In this document: positions 7,952-15,610 of the stretch, in pieces
Layout of the letters: every line of letters starts with the position of its first letter
Numbering within the stretch: position 1 is the stretch's first letter
Source: Oleiagrimonas sp. C23AA
GTDB lineage: Bacteria; Pseudomonadota; Gammaproteobacteria; Xanthomonadales; Rhodanobacteraceae
NCBI RefSeq assembly: GCF_011759385.1
Contig: NZ_JAARLY010000010.1
Location: 62,001-126,000 of the forward strand
DNA: 64,000 bases
Direction of reading: 5' to 3'
The notes under the pieces: generated by a model
What the model saw: only the letters and a program-made list of their open reading frames with translations
Told to the model about the DNA's origin: nothing
Databases searched by the model: none
Program-made: the position numbers and the translations under genes

Positions 7952-8145
7952 ACTCCATCGGGGAGTAGCCGACCGCCCACGTGGCGGGCTGTGCGTCAAC
8001 ATACTTGGCCTGAACCGGCCATGGCGCACAAGCATCAAGACCCGCACTTGGTGCCCGGCAAGACCGTTGGTTCGTGCGTATCGACCCGGCCGGGGCGGTG
8101 TGCGCGGGCCTTCGTGTCATCGCATCAGGTCCCCGGCCCATTGGA
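7952..8145 (+). promoter_or_regulatory. yybP-ykoY manganese riboswitch with expression platform
   Basis: The leader holds the conserved yybP-ykoY elements in order: GGGGAGTAGCC (7960-7970), GTCAACATACT (7995-8005) and GGCAAGACCG (8057-8066). These form the two coaxial stems and the Mn2+-binding loops of the family. Downstream, GGCCGGGG (8088-8095) can pair perfectly with CCCCGGCC (8131-8138), ending just before the TTGGAG ribosome-binding site (8141-8146). This is a plausible Mn2+-dependent switch acting on translation or termination. The regulated gene is a UPF0016 transporter, the family most often found under this riboswitch. An in-frame start inside the aptamer (8074) is therefore not the real one. 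Confidence 0.93.
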
Positions 8146-8151
8146 GTGTTC

Positions 8152-8736
8152 GTGCAAGCCTTCCTGATTGCCACCGGCGTGGTGGCACTGGCCGAAGTCG
8201 GCGACAAGACCCAGCTTCTCTCGCTGATTCTGGCGGCCAAATACCGCAAGCCCTGGCCCATCGTGCTGGGCATCTTTTTCGCCACCATCGTCAATCACGG
8301 CCTGGCCGGCGCCGTGGGTGCCCTATTGGCGCGCTGGCTGACTCCCGAGATCGTGCACTGGTCGGTGGTCATCTCACTGGCGGCCATGGCGATATGGACG
8401 CTGATTCCCGACAAGGTCGATGAAGACGAAGCCTCGCCGGGCAGCGGCCATGGCGTGCTGATCGCCACCATGATCGCGTTTTTCCTGGCCGAGATGGGCG
8501 ACAAGACGCAGGTCGCCACCGTGGTGCTAAGCGCCGAATACCACCCGCTGTGGCAGGTCATCACCGGCACCACCTGCGGCATGATGCTGGCCAACGTGCC
8601 GGTGGTGTGGCTGGGTTCGCGTTTTGCCAACCGGCTGCCGCTGAAGGCCACGCGCATCACCGCGGCGCTGCTGTTCGCCGTGCTGGCGATCTGGACGGCC
8701 GTCGCCGGCGGCACCGGGATCCCGGGGCTCAACTAG
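8152..8736 (+). CDS. UPF0016/GDT1-family manganese exporter
   Basis: A 194-residue membrane protein with the two-fold E-x-G-D-(K/R)-T signature of the family: EVGDKT (residues 15-20) and EMGDKT (114-119), each in a hydrophobic helix, with three helices per half and a charged central loop (DKVDEDEASPGSGHG). Bacterial members such as Vibrio MneA export Mn2+; eukaryotic members (TMEM165/Gdt1) move Mn2+/Ca2+. The GTG at 8152 has GGAG five bases upstream and gives the usual family length. It follows a manganese riboswitch directly, supporting Mn2+ efflux that is induced by high Mn2+. It converges with pgpA, 26 bases apart. Confidence 0.92.
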   Translation: MQAFLIATGVVALAEVGDKTQLLSLILAAKYRKPWPIVLGIFFATIVNHGLAGAVGALLARWLTPEIVHWSVVISLAAMAIWTLIPDKVDEDEASPGSGHGVLIATMIAFFLAEMGDKTQVATVVLSAEYHPLWQVITGTTCGMMLANVPVVWLGSRFANRLPLKATRITAALLFAVLAIWTAVAGGTGIPGLN

Positions 8737-8762
8737 CCTGCCACGAGAAACAGGCGCTGGGT

Positions 8763-9263
8763 CTAGTGCAACAGGTAAAGGCCCAGCGCCAGCAGCAGGG
8801 CGGCAAACATGCCGGCAATCACGTCATCGATCATCACACCCATGCCGCCCTTGACGCGCGCATCCAGCCAGCCAATCGGCCAGGGCTTGGCCACATCGAA
8901 GATGCGAAACAGCACAAAGCCGGCCAGTACCGCCCACCAGGGCGCGAATATGGCCGGCCACAGCGCGATCCACTGGCCGACAAACTCGTCCCACACCAGC
9001 GAGCGATGATCGGCCACGCCCAGGCGTCGTCCACACACGTCGCAGGCCCACACGCCGATCGCGAAAGCCACCACCAGCACCAGCAGATACACCGGCCAGG
9101 AAAGCTCGCGCAGCGCCAGCCACGGCAGAATCGCCACCGCCGAACCCACCGTGCCCTGCGCCTTGGGTGCCAGGCCGCTGCCAAGGCCGGTGCCCAGCCA
9201 GCCGGACGGGTGCGCCATCAGGCGTCGTCGGTCTGCCGCATCCAGTGTGTATTTGTCACTCAT
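8763..9263 (-). CDS. pgpA: Phosphatidylglycerophosphatase A
   Basis: A 166-residue integral membrane enzyme that dephosphorylates phosphatidylglycerophosphate to phosphatidylglycerol at the inner membrane. The PgpA signature is clear: HPSGWLGTGLGSGL at the N-terminal end, the APKAQGTVGS loop, the acidic DEFVGQW motif and the C-terminal MIDDVIAGMFA motif, among four hydrophobic segments. The ATG at 9263 overlaps the thiL stop (ATGA). Last gene of the ribE-to-pgpA operon, the standard gammaproteobacterial order nusB-thiL-pgpA. Confidence 0.95.
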   Translation of the reverse strand: MSDKYTLDAADRRRLMAHPSGWLGTGLGSGLAPKAQGTVGSAVAILPWLALRELSWPVYLLVLVVAFAIGVWACDVCGRRLGVADHRSLVWDEFVGQWIALWPAIFAPWWAVLAGFVLFRIFDVAKPWPIGWLDARVKGGMGVMIDDVIAGMFAALLLALGLYLLH

Positions 9264-10240
9264 GCGCCAAAGTGCTCCCAGCCGCGCCGGGGCGGCGTCA
9301 CGTCCTGTCCTTCGGCATCGAATGCACGCACGCCCTCGCCGGCCACGATGCGACCGATACGCGTGGCACCGCAGCCCAGTCGGGCCAGGTCCGCGCTGAC
9401 CTGCGCCGCCGCATCGGCCGGCACGGTAAAACACAACTCATAGTCATCGCCGCCGCCCAGGGCCAACGCGGTCGCCTGTTCAGGAAACAGCGTCAGCAGC
9501 GCCGATGACAAAGGCAGTGCCGCCGCATCGATATGCGCGCCCACGCCACTGGCCGCCGTGATATGCGCCAGATCGGCCAGCAGGCCATCGGACACATCGA
9601 TGCACGCGGTGGCCACTTCGCGCAGCTGCAAGCCGGCCGCCACGCGCGGCTCGGGCCGGTTCAGCCGTGTCAGCAGGGCGGCTCGCAGCGCCTCGGGCGC
9701 CTCCATCAACGCCGCGGCGCGCGGATGCGAGCGATCAAGGCAGGCCAGACCGCCCGCCGCATCACCCAGCGTGCCGGTGACCATCACCACATCGCCCTGG
9801 CGAGCGCCGTCGCGGCGCAGCGCCGCGCCCTGCGGGACCAGGCCATGCACCGTCACGCTGACACAAAGCGGACCACTGGTGGTGTCGCCGCCCACAAGGG
9901 CCATGCGATACGGGGCCGCCGCCTGTGCGAAGCCCTGCGCAAAGCCCTCGACAAAATCGGCATCCGGCGCCGGCAGGGTCAGCGCCAGCAGCGACCAGGC
10001 CGGCATCGCGCCCATCGCTGCCAGATCGGAGAGATTCACCGCCAGCGCCTTGTAGCCGATATCCGCCGGTGCCGTCCCCTTGGGAAAGTGCACCCCCTCG
10101 ACCAGCGTATCGACCGCCGCCGCCAACTGCTGGCCGGCAGGCACATCCAGCAGCGCGGCATCATCGCCCACGCCCAGCACCACATCCTCGCGCGCCTGTG
10201 CAGTACGACGGGTAATGGCTTCGATCAGCGAAAATTCCAT
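9260..10240 (-). CDS. thiL: Thiamine-monophosphate kinase
   Basis: A 326-residue ThiL, which phosphorylates thiamine monophosphate to the active cofactor thiamine diphosphate. It has the PurM/AIR-synthase-like fold: an N-terminal helix (MEFSLIEAITRR), the metal-binding GVGDDAALLDVP motif, VDTLVEGVHF, GDTTSGPLCVSVTVHG and, in the C-terminal half, the ACIDVSDGLLADLAHI and GGDDYELCFT motifs. The ATG at 10240 matches the typical N terminus. It overlaps pgpA by four bases. A strong hairpin lies in the 118-base gap to nusB, so thiL and pgpA may be expressed below the upstream genes. Confidence 0.96.
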   Translation of the reverse strand: MEFSLIEAITRRTAQAREDVVLGVGDDAALLDVPAGQQLAAAVDTLVEGVHFPKGTAPADIGYKALAVNLSDLAAMGAMPAWSLLALTLPAPDADFVEGFAQGFAQAAAPYRMALVGGDTTSGPLCVSVTVHGLVPQGAALRRDGARQGDVVMVTGTLGDAAGGLACLDRSHPRAAALMEAPEALRAALLTRLNRPEPRVAAGLQLREVATACIDVSDGLLADLAHITAASGVGAHIDAAALPLSSALLTLFPEQATALALGGGDDYELCFTVPADAAAQVSADLARLGCGATRIGRIVAGEGVRAFDAEGQDVTPPRRGWEHFGA

Positions 10241-10276
10241 GCGCGCGAAGTGACTCCTGGCTGGCCTTGAACGTGA

Positions 10277-10307
10277 AAGGGCACGGCGCCATGCGTGCCG
10301 TGCCCTT
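10277..10307 (-). terminator. Hairpin between nusB and thiL
   Basis: A perfect 11-bp stem (AAGGGCACGGC at 10277-10287 and its complement at 10297-10307) with a 9-base loop lies downstream of nusB. The poly-U tract is short, so it may act as a partial terminator or RNA-stability element that lowers thiL-pgpA expression. Confidence 0.5.
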
Positions 10308-10358
10308 GATGACATCATGCCTGCGTCGCGTCGAGACCGCGTGCAAGGCGCTGCAGCG

Positions 10359-10816
10359 TCACTGCCCCTTGTGGTACTTTTCCGGGCCACGCCAATCCTC
10401 GGCCAGCTTGTCCAGCACGCCGTTCACATAGGTGTGGCCGTGCTCGGCGCCAAAGCGCTTGGTGCACTCGATGGCCTCGTTGAGGATCACGCGGTACGGC
10501 ACATCCGGGCGGAATTTCAGCTCGAAGGCAGCCACTCGCAGCGCGGCACGCTCGATCGGATCGACCTGGTCGACATCGCGATCCAGATGCGGCGCCAGGC
10601 CCTCATCCAGCACCTGGCGATGCTCTTCCACGCCACGCAACAGGGCTTCGAAATACTCGGCGTCGGCGATTTCCATGTCCTGCTCGGAACGGAATTGCTC
10701 GATCACCGCGCCCATTTTGGCGCCGCCCATTTCCCAGGCGTACACCGCCTGCAGGGCACGTCGACGGGCACGGGAGCGCGCCGCCGGATCCAGGCCGAAA
10801 GGTTTGTTCTTGGACA

Positions 10817-10817
<1 letters not shown>
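10359..10817 (-). CDS. nusB: Transcription antitermination protein NusB
   Basis: A 152-residue all-helical RNA-binding protein that joins NusE/S10 and boxA RNA in the rRNA antitermination complex. The N-terminal Arg-rich helix (AARSRARRRALQAVYAWEM), the central PIERAALRVAAFEL motif and RVILNEAIECTKRFG are diagnostic. The ATG at 10817 overlaps the ribH stop by one base; a GTG one codon earlier is possible. It sits between ribH and thiL, as in most gammaproteobacteria. Confidence 0.96.
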
Positions 10818-11275
<458 letters not shown>

Positions 11276-11308
11276 GGCGTGGGGAAACTCCTCAAAGGAC
11301 CGCGTATT

Positions 11309-12247
11309 CTACGTCGTTTGCGTCGGACGTGCCGACCAGGGGCTGGCAAAACCAAGGCAGGCCAGCCCGGCTTCGTCGACGGACAGTTGCGCCGTCACCC
11401 CGATGGGCAGCGACAGCTTGTCCGGACAATGACCAAAGGGCAGCCCTCGCACGACCGGAATGCCGGCGACCTCGGCGATGCGCGCCGCGACCACATCAAG
11501 GTCATAGGCCGGATCGTAGGCATCGGCGCGCATCCCGGCAAAGTCGCCCAGAATCAGCGCGCGCTGGCGCCCCAGCACGCCGGCCAGATGCAGCTGCATC
11601 AGCAGGCGCTCGATGCGGAAAGCCGGTTCGGCAATGTCCTCGACAAACAAAATGCCGCCGTCGACCTGCGGCAGATACGGCGTGCCCAGCAATGCGCACA
11701 GCACCGCCAGGTTGCCGCCCCAGAGCACGCCTTCGCAGGCCATGGCCTCGGTACCGCTGTGCCAACGTGCCGGTCCGGACTCACCGGCCATCAGCGCCCA
11801 GAAGGCGCGCTGGGTGAACTCGGACATGGTGTCACCGCCAAAGTCATAGGCCAGCATCGGCCCGGCCACGCTCGGCACGCCGGCGCGGGCCAGCAGGGCC
11901 ATGCTCAAGGCCGAGATGTCGCTGTGCCCGACAATGGGGCACGGCGCGGAGCCAAAGCGCGCACGCAACCCTTCGTAGTCCAGCGAAGCCAGCACTTGGT
12001 GCACACCGTAACCACCACGCACCGCCATCACGAGGTCGGGCAGCGGGTGCGACGGGTCGGCCAGTCGATTGATCTCGGCCACGCGCTCGGCCACGGTGCC
12101 GGCAAATCGCTGAAAGCGGCGCTGCCCGGCCTGCGCATTGCGCACCTCGTGCCCGGCCGAGCGCAGCCGTTCGATGCCACGCGCCAGCGCGTGCTCCGGG
12201 GGAAAACCGGAGGGCGCAATCAGTTCGATGGAAAACGGATCGGTCAT
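11309..12247 (-). CDS. ldcA: LD-carboxypeptidase (peptidase family S66)
   Basis: A 312-residue cytoplasmic serine carboxypeptidase that removes the terminal D-Ala from murein tetrapeptides during peptidoglycan recycling. The S66 pattern is complete: N-terminal IELIAPSG, nucleophile Ser109 in GHSDIS, Glu203 in FVEDIAE and His273 in PFGHCPDK, with LWGGNLAVL between. There is no signal peptide. It is an unexpected passenger between the ribBA-like gene and ribH in the riboflavin operon, so its expression would fall when FMN is high unless it has its own promoter in the 90 bases upstream. Confidence 0.92.
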   Translation of the reverse strand: MTDPFSIELIAPSGFPPEHALARGIERLRSAGHEVRNAQAGQRRFQRFAGTVAERVAEINRLADPSHPLPDLVMAVRGGYGVHQVLASLDYEGLRARFGSAPCPIVGHSDISALSMALLARAGVPSVAGPMLAYDFGGDTMSEFTQRAFWALMAGESGPARWHSGTEAMACEGVLWGGNLAVLCALLGTPYLPQVDGGILFVEDIAEPAFRIERLLMQLHLAGVLGRQRALILGDFAGMRADAYDPAYDLDVVAARIAEVAGIPVVRGLPFGHCPDKLSLPIGVTAQLSVDEAGLACLGFASPWSARPTQTT

Positions 12248-12337
12248 GGCAGAGGGCTGACGTGAACAAAGATGACAACGAGCATAGCCCAGGCCACGGC
12301 GCCTTCCGGGCGCCGCCGCGGGCCATGCGCGGGCGCT

Positions 12338-13426
12338 TTACACGTACTCGACCACTTCCAGGCCGAAACCGGCCAGGCCCACCAGCTTGCGCGGCGTACC
12401 CAGCACGCGCATCTGGCGCACACCAAGATCGGCCAGAATCTGCGCACCCAGGCCCAGCTCGCGCCATTCCTGCTGGTTTTCGCGCTTGCCCTTGGGGCGC
12501 GTGCGCCCCTCAAGGCGATCGAGCAGGGTTTCCGCGCTGTCATCCCCGGTCAGTACCAGCAGCACGCCGCGCTCTTCCTCGGCGATGCGGCGCAACGCCG
12601 ACGTCACCGTCAGCCCCCAATCGTCGCGCTTGAGATGCAGCACATCGGACAGCGTGTTGCGCACATGCACGCGACTTAGCACCGGCTCGCCATCGTCGAT
12701 GCGACCGCGCACCAGCGCGAAGTGAAGCCCCTGCTTGAGCTGGTCGCGATAGGCAATAAGCCGGAACGGACCGGCTTCGGTATCGACCTCGGCCTCGTGC
12801 ACGCGCTCGACCGTTTTCTCCGTTTCCAGGCGGTAGCGGATCAAGTCGGCTACGGTGCCAATCTTCAAACCGTGCTTGGCGGCGAAGACTTCCAGATCCG
12901 GACGGCGCGCCATCGAACCATCCTCGTGCAGTACTTCGACCAGCACACCGGCCGGCTCGAGACCCGCCAGACCGGCCAAATCGCTGGCCGCCTCGGTGTG
13001 ACCGGCGCGGCTCAAGACGCCACCCGGCTGCGCGGTCAACGGGAAAATATGGCCGGGCTGGATCAGGTCTTCCGGCTTGGCATCGGCCGCCACCGCCGCC
13101 CGCACGGTACGCGCACGGTCATGCGCGGAGATGCCCGTGGTCACGCCTTCGGCCGCCTCGATCGAGACAGTGAAGTTGGTGTGGTACGGCGAGGTGTTGT
13201 CGCTGACCATGGGTTTCAAACCCAGCCGGCGGCAGCGCTTCTCGTTGAGCGCCAGGCACACCAGCCCACGCGCCTCGCGCACCATGAAATTGATGTGCTC
13301 GGGCGCCACCTTCTCGGCCGCCATGATCACGTCGCCTTCGTTCTCGCGGTCCTCATCATCCAGGATGACGACCATGCGACCGGCGCGGATGTCTTCGATA
13401 ATCTCGGGAATGGTGTTGAAGGACAT
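12338..13426 (-). CDS. ribB: 3,4-dihydroxy-2-butanone 4-phosphate synthase fused to a degenerate GTP cyclohydrolase II domain (RibBX type)
   Basis: A 362-residue two-domain protein. Residues 1-202 are an intact 3,4-dihydroxy-2-butanone 4-phosphate synthase, with the acidic metal motif DDEDRENEGD (23-32) and HTEA (143-146). It makes the four-carbon unit of riboflavin. Residues about 219-362 align with GTP cyclohydrolase II, but the zinc-binding block that normally reads ECLTGD...RCDCG is here RVHVRNTLSDVLHLKRDDWG, with no cysteine. The QEGRGIG block is also missing. The domain is therefore expected to be catalytically dead, as in proteins called RibBX, and a separate ribA should exist elsewhere. 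Third position in the rib operon after ribE. The ATG at 13426 gives the canonical N terminus. Confidence 0.93.
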   Translation of the reverse strand: MSFNTIPEIIEDIRAGRMVVILDDEDRENEGDVIMAAEKVAPEHINFMVREARGLVCLALNEKRCRRLGLKPMVSDNTSPYHTNFTVSIEAAEGVTTGISAHDRARTVRAAVAADAKPEDLIQPGHIFPLTAQPGGVLSRAGHTEAASDLAGLAGLEPAGVLVEVLHEDGSMARRPDLEVFAAKHGLKIGTVADLIRYRLETEKTVERVHEAEVDTEAGPFRLIAYRDQLKQGLHFALVRGRIDDGEPVLSRVHVRNTLSDVLHLKRDDWGLTVTSALRRIAEEERGVLLVLTGDDSAETLLDRLEGRTRPKGKRENQQEWRELGLGAQILADLGVRQMRVLGTPRKLVGLAGFGLEVVEYV

Positions 13427-13447
13427 AGTCTGAAAACGCCTTATCGA

Positions 13448-13483
13448 ACCCCTCCCCTGCGCGCTGGGGAGGCTGGGAGGGGT
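13448..13483. repeat. Extragenic inverted repeat, ACCCCTCCC type
   Basis: In the 162-base gap between ribE and the ribBA-like gene, ACCCCTCCC (13448-13456) pairs perfectly with GGGAGGGGT (13475-13483), with a second nested CTCCCC/GGGGAG pairing inside. A related element lies at 13539-13576, so the gap carries a pair of such hairpins. They look like dispersed extragenic palindromes. Confidence 0.55.
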
Positions 13484-13538
13484 GAAGCCTTGCTGCCACG
13501 CCACGGCGTCAGCAAAAACCATGGTGTCGAGGGGGCGT

Positions 13539-13576
13539 TCACCCCCTCCCGACCTCCCCCTGCAAGCTCAAGGGGA
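13539..13576. repeat. Second extragenic inverted repeat, CTCCCC type
   Basis: CACCCCCTCCC (13540-13550) is followed by CTCCCC and, after an 11-base loop (CTGCAAGCTCA), AGGGGAG. It resembles the repeat at 13448-13483 in composition and could form a joint structure with it in the rib mRNA. Boundaries are approximate. Confidence 0.4.
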
Positions 13577-13588
13577 GGAGAAAAGCTT

Positions 13589-14230
13589 TCACGCAAAGCC
13601 GTGCGACTTGAGGAACGCCTCATCAAGCTTGGGGGCCGCACCGGCACCCAACAGGCGCTCGATGTAGCGCGCGACCACGTCCACCTCAAGATTGACCGCA
13701 TCGCCCGGACGGCGATCGGCGAAGGTGGTGTGGGCCACGGTGTGCGGAATCAGGTTGACGCCGAAACGGCTGCCTTCCACCTCGTTGACGGTAAGGCTGG
13801 TGCCGTCGATACAGATCGAGCCCTTGTGTGCGATGTAGCGCGCCAGTTCGTCGGGCACCTGAAAGGTCCAGCGCTGCGAGCGCGCATCGGCGCTGATCGA
13901 CACGACCTTGCCCAGACCATCCACATGGCCGGACACCAGATGTCCGCCCAGGCGATCAGACAGGCGCAAGGCTTTTTCCAGGTTCACCGCATCGCCGCTG
14001 GCAAGGCCGCCCAGGCTGGTCAATGACAAGGTCTCATTGGAAACGTCAGCGGCAAAACCCTGCGCATCAATGGCAACCGCGGTGAGGCAGCAGCCAGACA
14101 CGGCGATGGAATCGCCCAGCTTTACGTCGGAAAGATCAAGATCGGCCGTATCGATGCTCAGACGCACGTCACCGCCGCGCCGTTCCAGGCTGCGAATGCG
14201 CCCTACGGACTGGATGATGCCGGTAAACAT
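13589..14230 (-). CDS. ribE: Riboflavin synthase alpha chain
   Basis: A 213-residue riboflavin synthase that dismutates two 6,7-dimethyl-8-ribityllumazine molecules to riboflavin and the pyrimidinedione precursor. It shows the duplicated lumazine-binding barrel: the N-terminal MFTGIIQSVG motif, the first barrel with SIAVSGCCLTAV, and the second with KGSICIDGTSLTVNEV and a LIPHTVAHTTF segment. It is the first gene behind the FMN riboswitch, 71 bases from the riboswitch terminator, and heads the operon to pgpA. Called ribE here; ribC in some genomes. Confidence 0.97.
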   Translation of the reverse strand: MFTGIIQSVGRIRSLERRGGDVRLSIDTADLDLSDVKLGDSIAVSGCCLTAVAIDAQGFAADVSNETLSLTSLGGLASGDAVNLEKALRLSDRLGGHLVSGHVDGLGKVVSISADARSQRWTFQVPDELARYIAHKGSICIDGTSLTVNEVEGSRFGVNLIPHTVAHTTFADRRPGDAVNLEVDVVARYIERLLGAGAAPKLDEAFLKSHGFA

Positions 14231-14301
14231 CAGGCCACCTCCGGCACGGAGGCGCTTGGTACTTGCTTGCGTTTCATGAAACGTTTCCGCGTGTCAATGG
14301 C

Positions 14302-14325
14302 GAAAAACGCCTCAAGGCATGAGGC
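14302..14325 (-). terminator. Intrinsic terminator of the FMN riboswitch expression platform
   Basis: On the minus strand GCCTCA-loop-TGAGGC is followed by GTTTTT (14303-14307 as AAAAA on the plus strand). It sits just after the aptamer and before ribE. A second GC-rich stem (GGCGCCACTC with GAGTGGGCGCC, about 14328-14355) precedes it. Together they form a termination-type platform. Confidence 0.85.
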
Positions 14326-14358
14326 CGGCGCCCACTCGCACGATGAGTGGCGCCGTAC

Positions 14359-14499
14359 CGTCTTCTTTCATCCGGACTATGACCGTCGGCTCCGGCATTG
14401 GACCGGATCTGCTGACCTTCCGTTGCCGGAAGCGCTCGCGGGCTTCGCTCTTGGAAAGAGCCTACCGCCGGTGGGGACTTTCACCCCGCCCTGAAGACG
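14359..14499 (-). promoter_or_regulatory. FMN riboswitch (RFN element)
   Basis: Read on the minus strand, the region has the RFN aptamer landmarks: the closing P1 stem GAAGACG... (14493-14499 with 14359-14365, read as CGTCTTC), then the AGGGCGGGGTGAAAGTCCCC block with ACCGGCGGTA (14463-14492). A variable stem, AGCCCGCGAGC, GGTCAGCAGA and, near the end, CCGACGGTCATAGTCCGGAT complete it. It controls the operon beginning with ribE. When FMN binds, the downstream terminator should form. ribD lies upstream of a different gene block and is not under this switch. Confidence 0.96.
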
Positions 14500-14536
14500 T
14501 TGCGTTCAATTGCATCGGCCCAAGCCGATGGCGCGC

Positions 14537-14545
14537 ACTATACCA
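14537..14545 (-). promoter_or_regulatory. Extended -10 promoter for the FMN riboswitch operon
   Basis: On the minus strand the sequence TGGTATAGT gives an extended -10 (TGn followed by TATAGT at 14537-14542), placing transcription start near 14530, about 30 bases before the aptamer. No good -35 is visible, as is usual for extended -10 promoters. A small GC hairpin (14516-14529) would form at the transcript start. Confidence 0.55.
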
Positions 14546-14585
14546 CCGCGTAGGGTGAAGTTGGCGCCATCAGCACCTACCGCAA

Positions 14586-15515
14586 TTAGCCGGCCAACGG
14601 CAGTGGCGGCTCGGCCGGCGCCGTGCTGGCCATGCGCGATGCGTTCTCGGCATCGCGTTGCCGGCGCAAATCTTCGGTGGTCTGGCCTTTGCCGTGCGGG
14701 CCCCAGCCCGGCGGCATGAACAGGTAGCCCGCCACCTCGCGCATCGAGCGCGCCTGACGCAAGTCCTGCCACAGCTCATGCCAGCGACCAAACTCGATGG
14801 TCGCCGGATGGTGTGTGGTCACTGGATGCACCAGACCGTAAACCGGCGGTTCGTCCTTGCGCTCGGCCACGTAGGTGCCAAACAAGCGGTCGAAGACAAT
14901 CAGCACGCCGCCGTAATTGGCGTCCAGATAATCCAGGTTCGACGCATGATGCACGCGGTGCGCCGAAGGCGTGTTGAACACGTATTCCAGCCACCCCAAC
15001 CGTGGAATCCAGGTCGCATGCAGCCAGAACTGGTACAGCAGGTTGATACCCAGCACACCCAGCACGGCCTTGGGCGGAAAGCCCAGCCAGATCACCGGGA
15101 TGAAAAACAGCAAGGTGCCGGTGAGCTTGCCGGTCCAGCCCAGGCGGTAAGCCGCCGCCAGGTTCAGTTGATTGGGCGAATGGTGCACCGAGTGCGTGGC
15201 CCAGAACCAGCGCACACGATGCGAAGCACGATGGTAGGCGTAATAGGCCAGCTCCTGCGCCAGAAAAAGCAGAAAAAGCGCCCAGCCTGTGTGCAAAGGC
15301 ACCGTCATCACGCGGTGCTGCCACACCCATAACAGCAAGGGGGCGGAAATGGCGAAAGGCAAGGCCAGCAACAGCTTGCGGCCGAGCACATCCAGCAGCG
15401 ACACGCCCGCCGCTTTCCAGTCGTAGCTGCCCGGCTGTCGCCAGTGCAGCACCAACGCCTCGATCAGCGATAAGCCGATCACGAACGGAAATGCGAAAGC
15501 CAGAACATCACTCAT
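14586..15515 (-). CDS. Membrane di-iron hydroxylase, sterol desaturase/fatty acid hydroxylase superfamily
   Basis: A 309-residue integral membrane protein with the three histidine clusters of the superfamily: HRASH (95-99), HSVHH (108-112) and HRVHH (186-190), plus further His near residue 244 (THH). They bind a di-iron centre that hydroxylates or desaturates lipids or sterol-like substrates. Four hydrophobic segments lie around residues 5-25, 48-66, 74-92 and 133-165. The ATG at 15515 is preferred to one three codons earlier. It is divergent from a TetR-family gene, with a perfect palindrome between them, so local repression by that regulator and a lipid-like ligand are likely. The exact substrate is unknown. 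Confidence 0.9.
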   Translation of the reverse strand: MSDVLAFAFPFVIGLSLIEALVLHWRQPGSYDWKAAGVSLLDVLGRKLLLALPFAISAPLLLWVWQHRVMTVPLHTGWALFLLFLAQELAYYAYHRASHRVRWFWATHSVHHSPNQLNLAAAYRLGWTGKLTGTLLFFIPVIWLGFPPKAVLGVLGINLLYQFWLHATWIPRLGWLEYVFNTPSAHRVHHASNLDYLDANYGGVLIVFDRLFGTYVAERKDEPPVYGLVHPVTTHHPATIEFGRWHELWQDLRQARSMREVAGYLFMPPGWGPHGKGQTTEDLRRQRDAENASRMASTAPAEPPLPLAG

Positions 15516-15553
15516 TGGGGCCACCTTCAGTGCCGCTGGAATGACATCATTTT

Positions 15554-15568
15554 ATGAGTAATACTCAT
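15554..15568. promoter_or_regulatory. Perfect palindrome, candidate TetR operator
   Basis: ATGAGTAATACTCAT is a 7-1-7 perfect inverted repeat in the AT-rich spacer between the hydroxylase gene (start 15515) and the TetR-type regulator. Its position 39 bases from the hydroxylase start and 43 bases from the preferred regulator start suits an operator acting on both promoters. It includes an ATG that could be mistaken for the regulator's start. Confidence 0.7.
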
Positions 15569-15610
15569 GTTTATGGCTCAGATTCAAGCGCGCGCGCAGG
15601 CGGCAATAAA

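Noticed and set aside
8074-8151. Upstream start for the UPF0016 gene inside the leader
   Set aside because: This segment is part of the riboswitch aptamer tail and expression platform; the family length and the GGAG site favour 8152.
15554-15610. ATG at 15554 as the start of the TetR gene
   Set aside because: It lies in a perfect palindrome, adds a low-complexity stretch and has no ribosome site; GTG at 15611 fits better.
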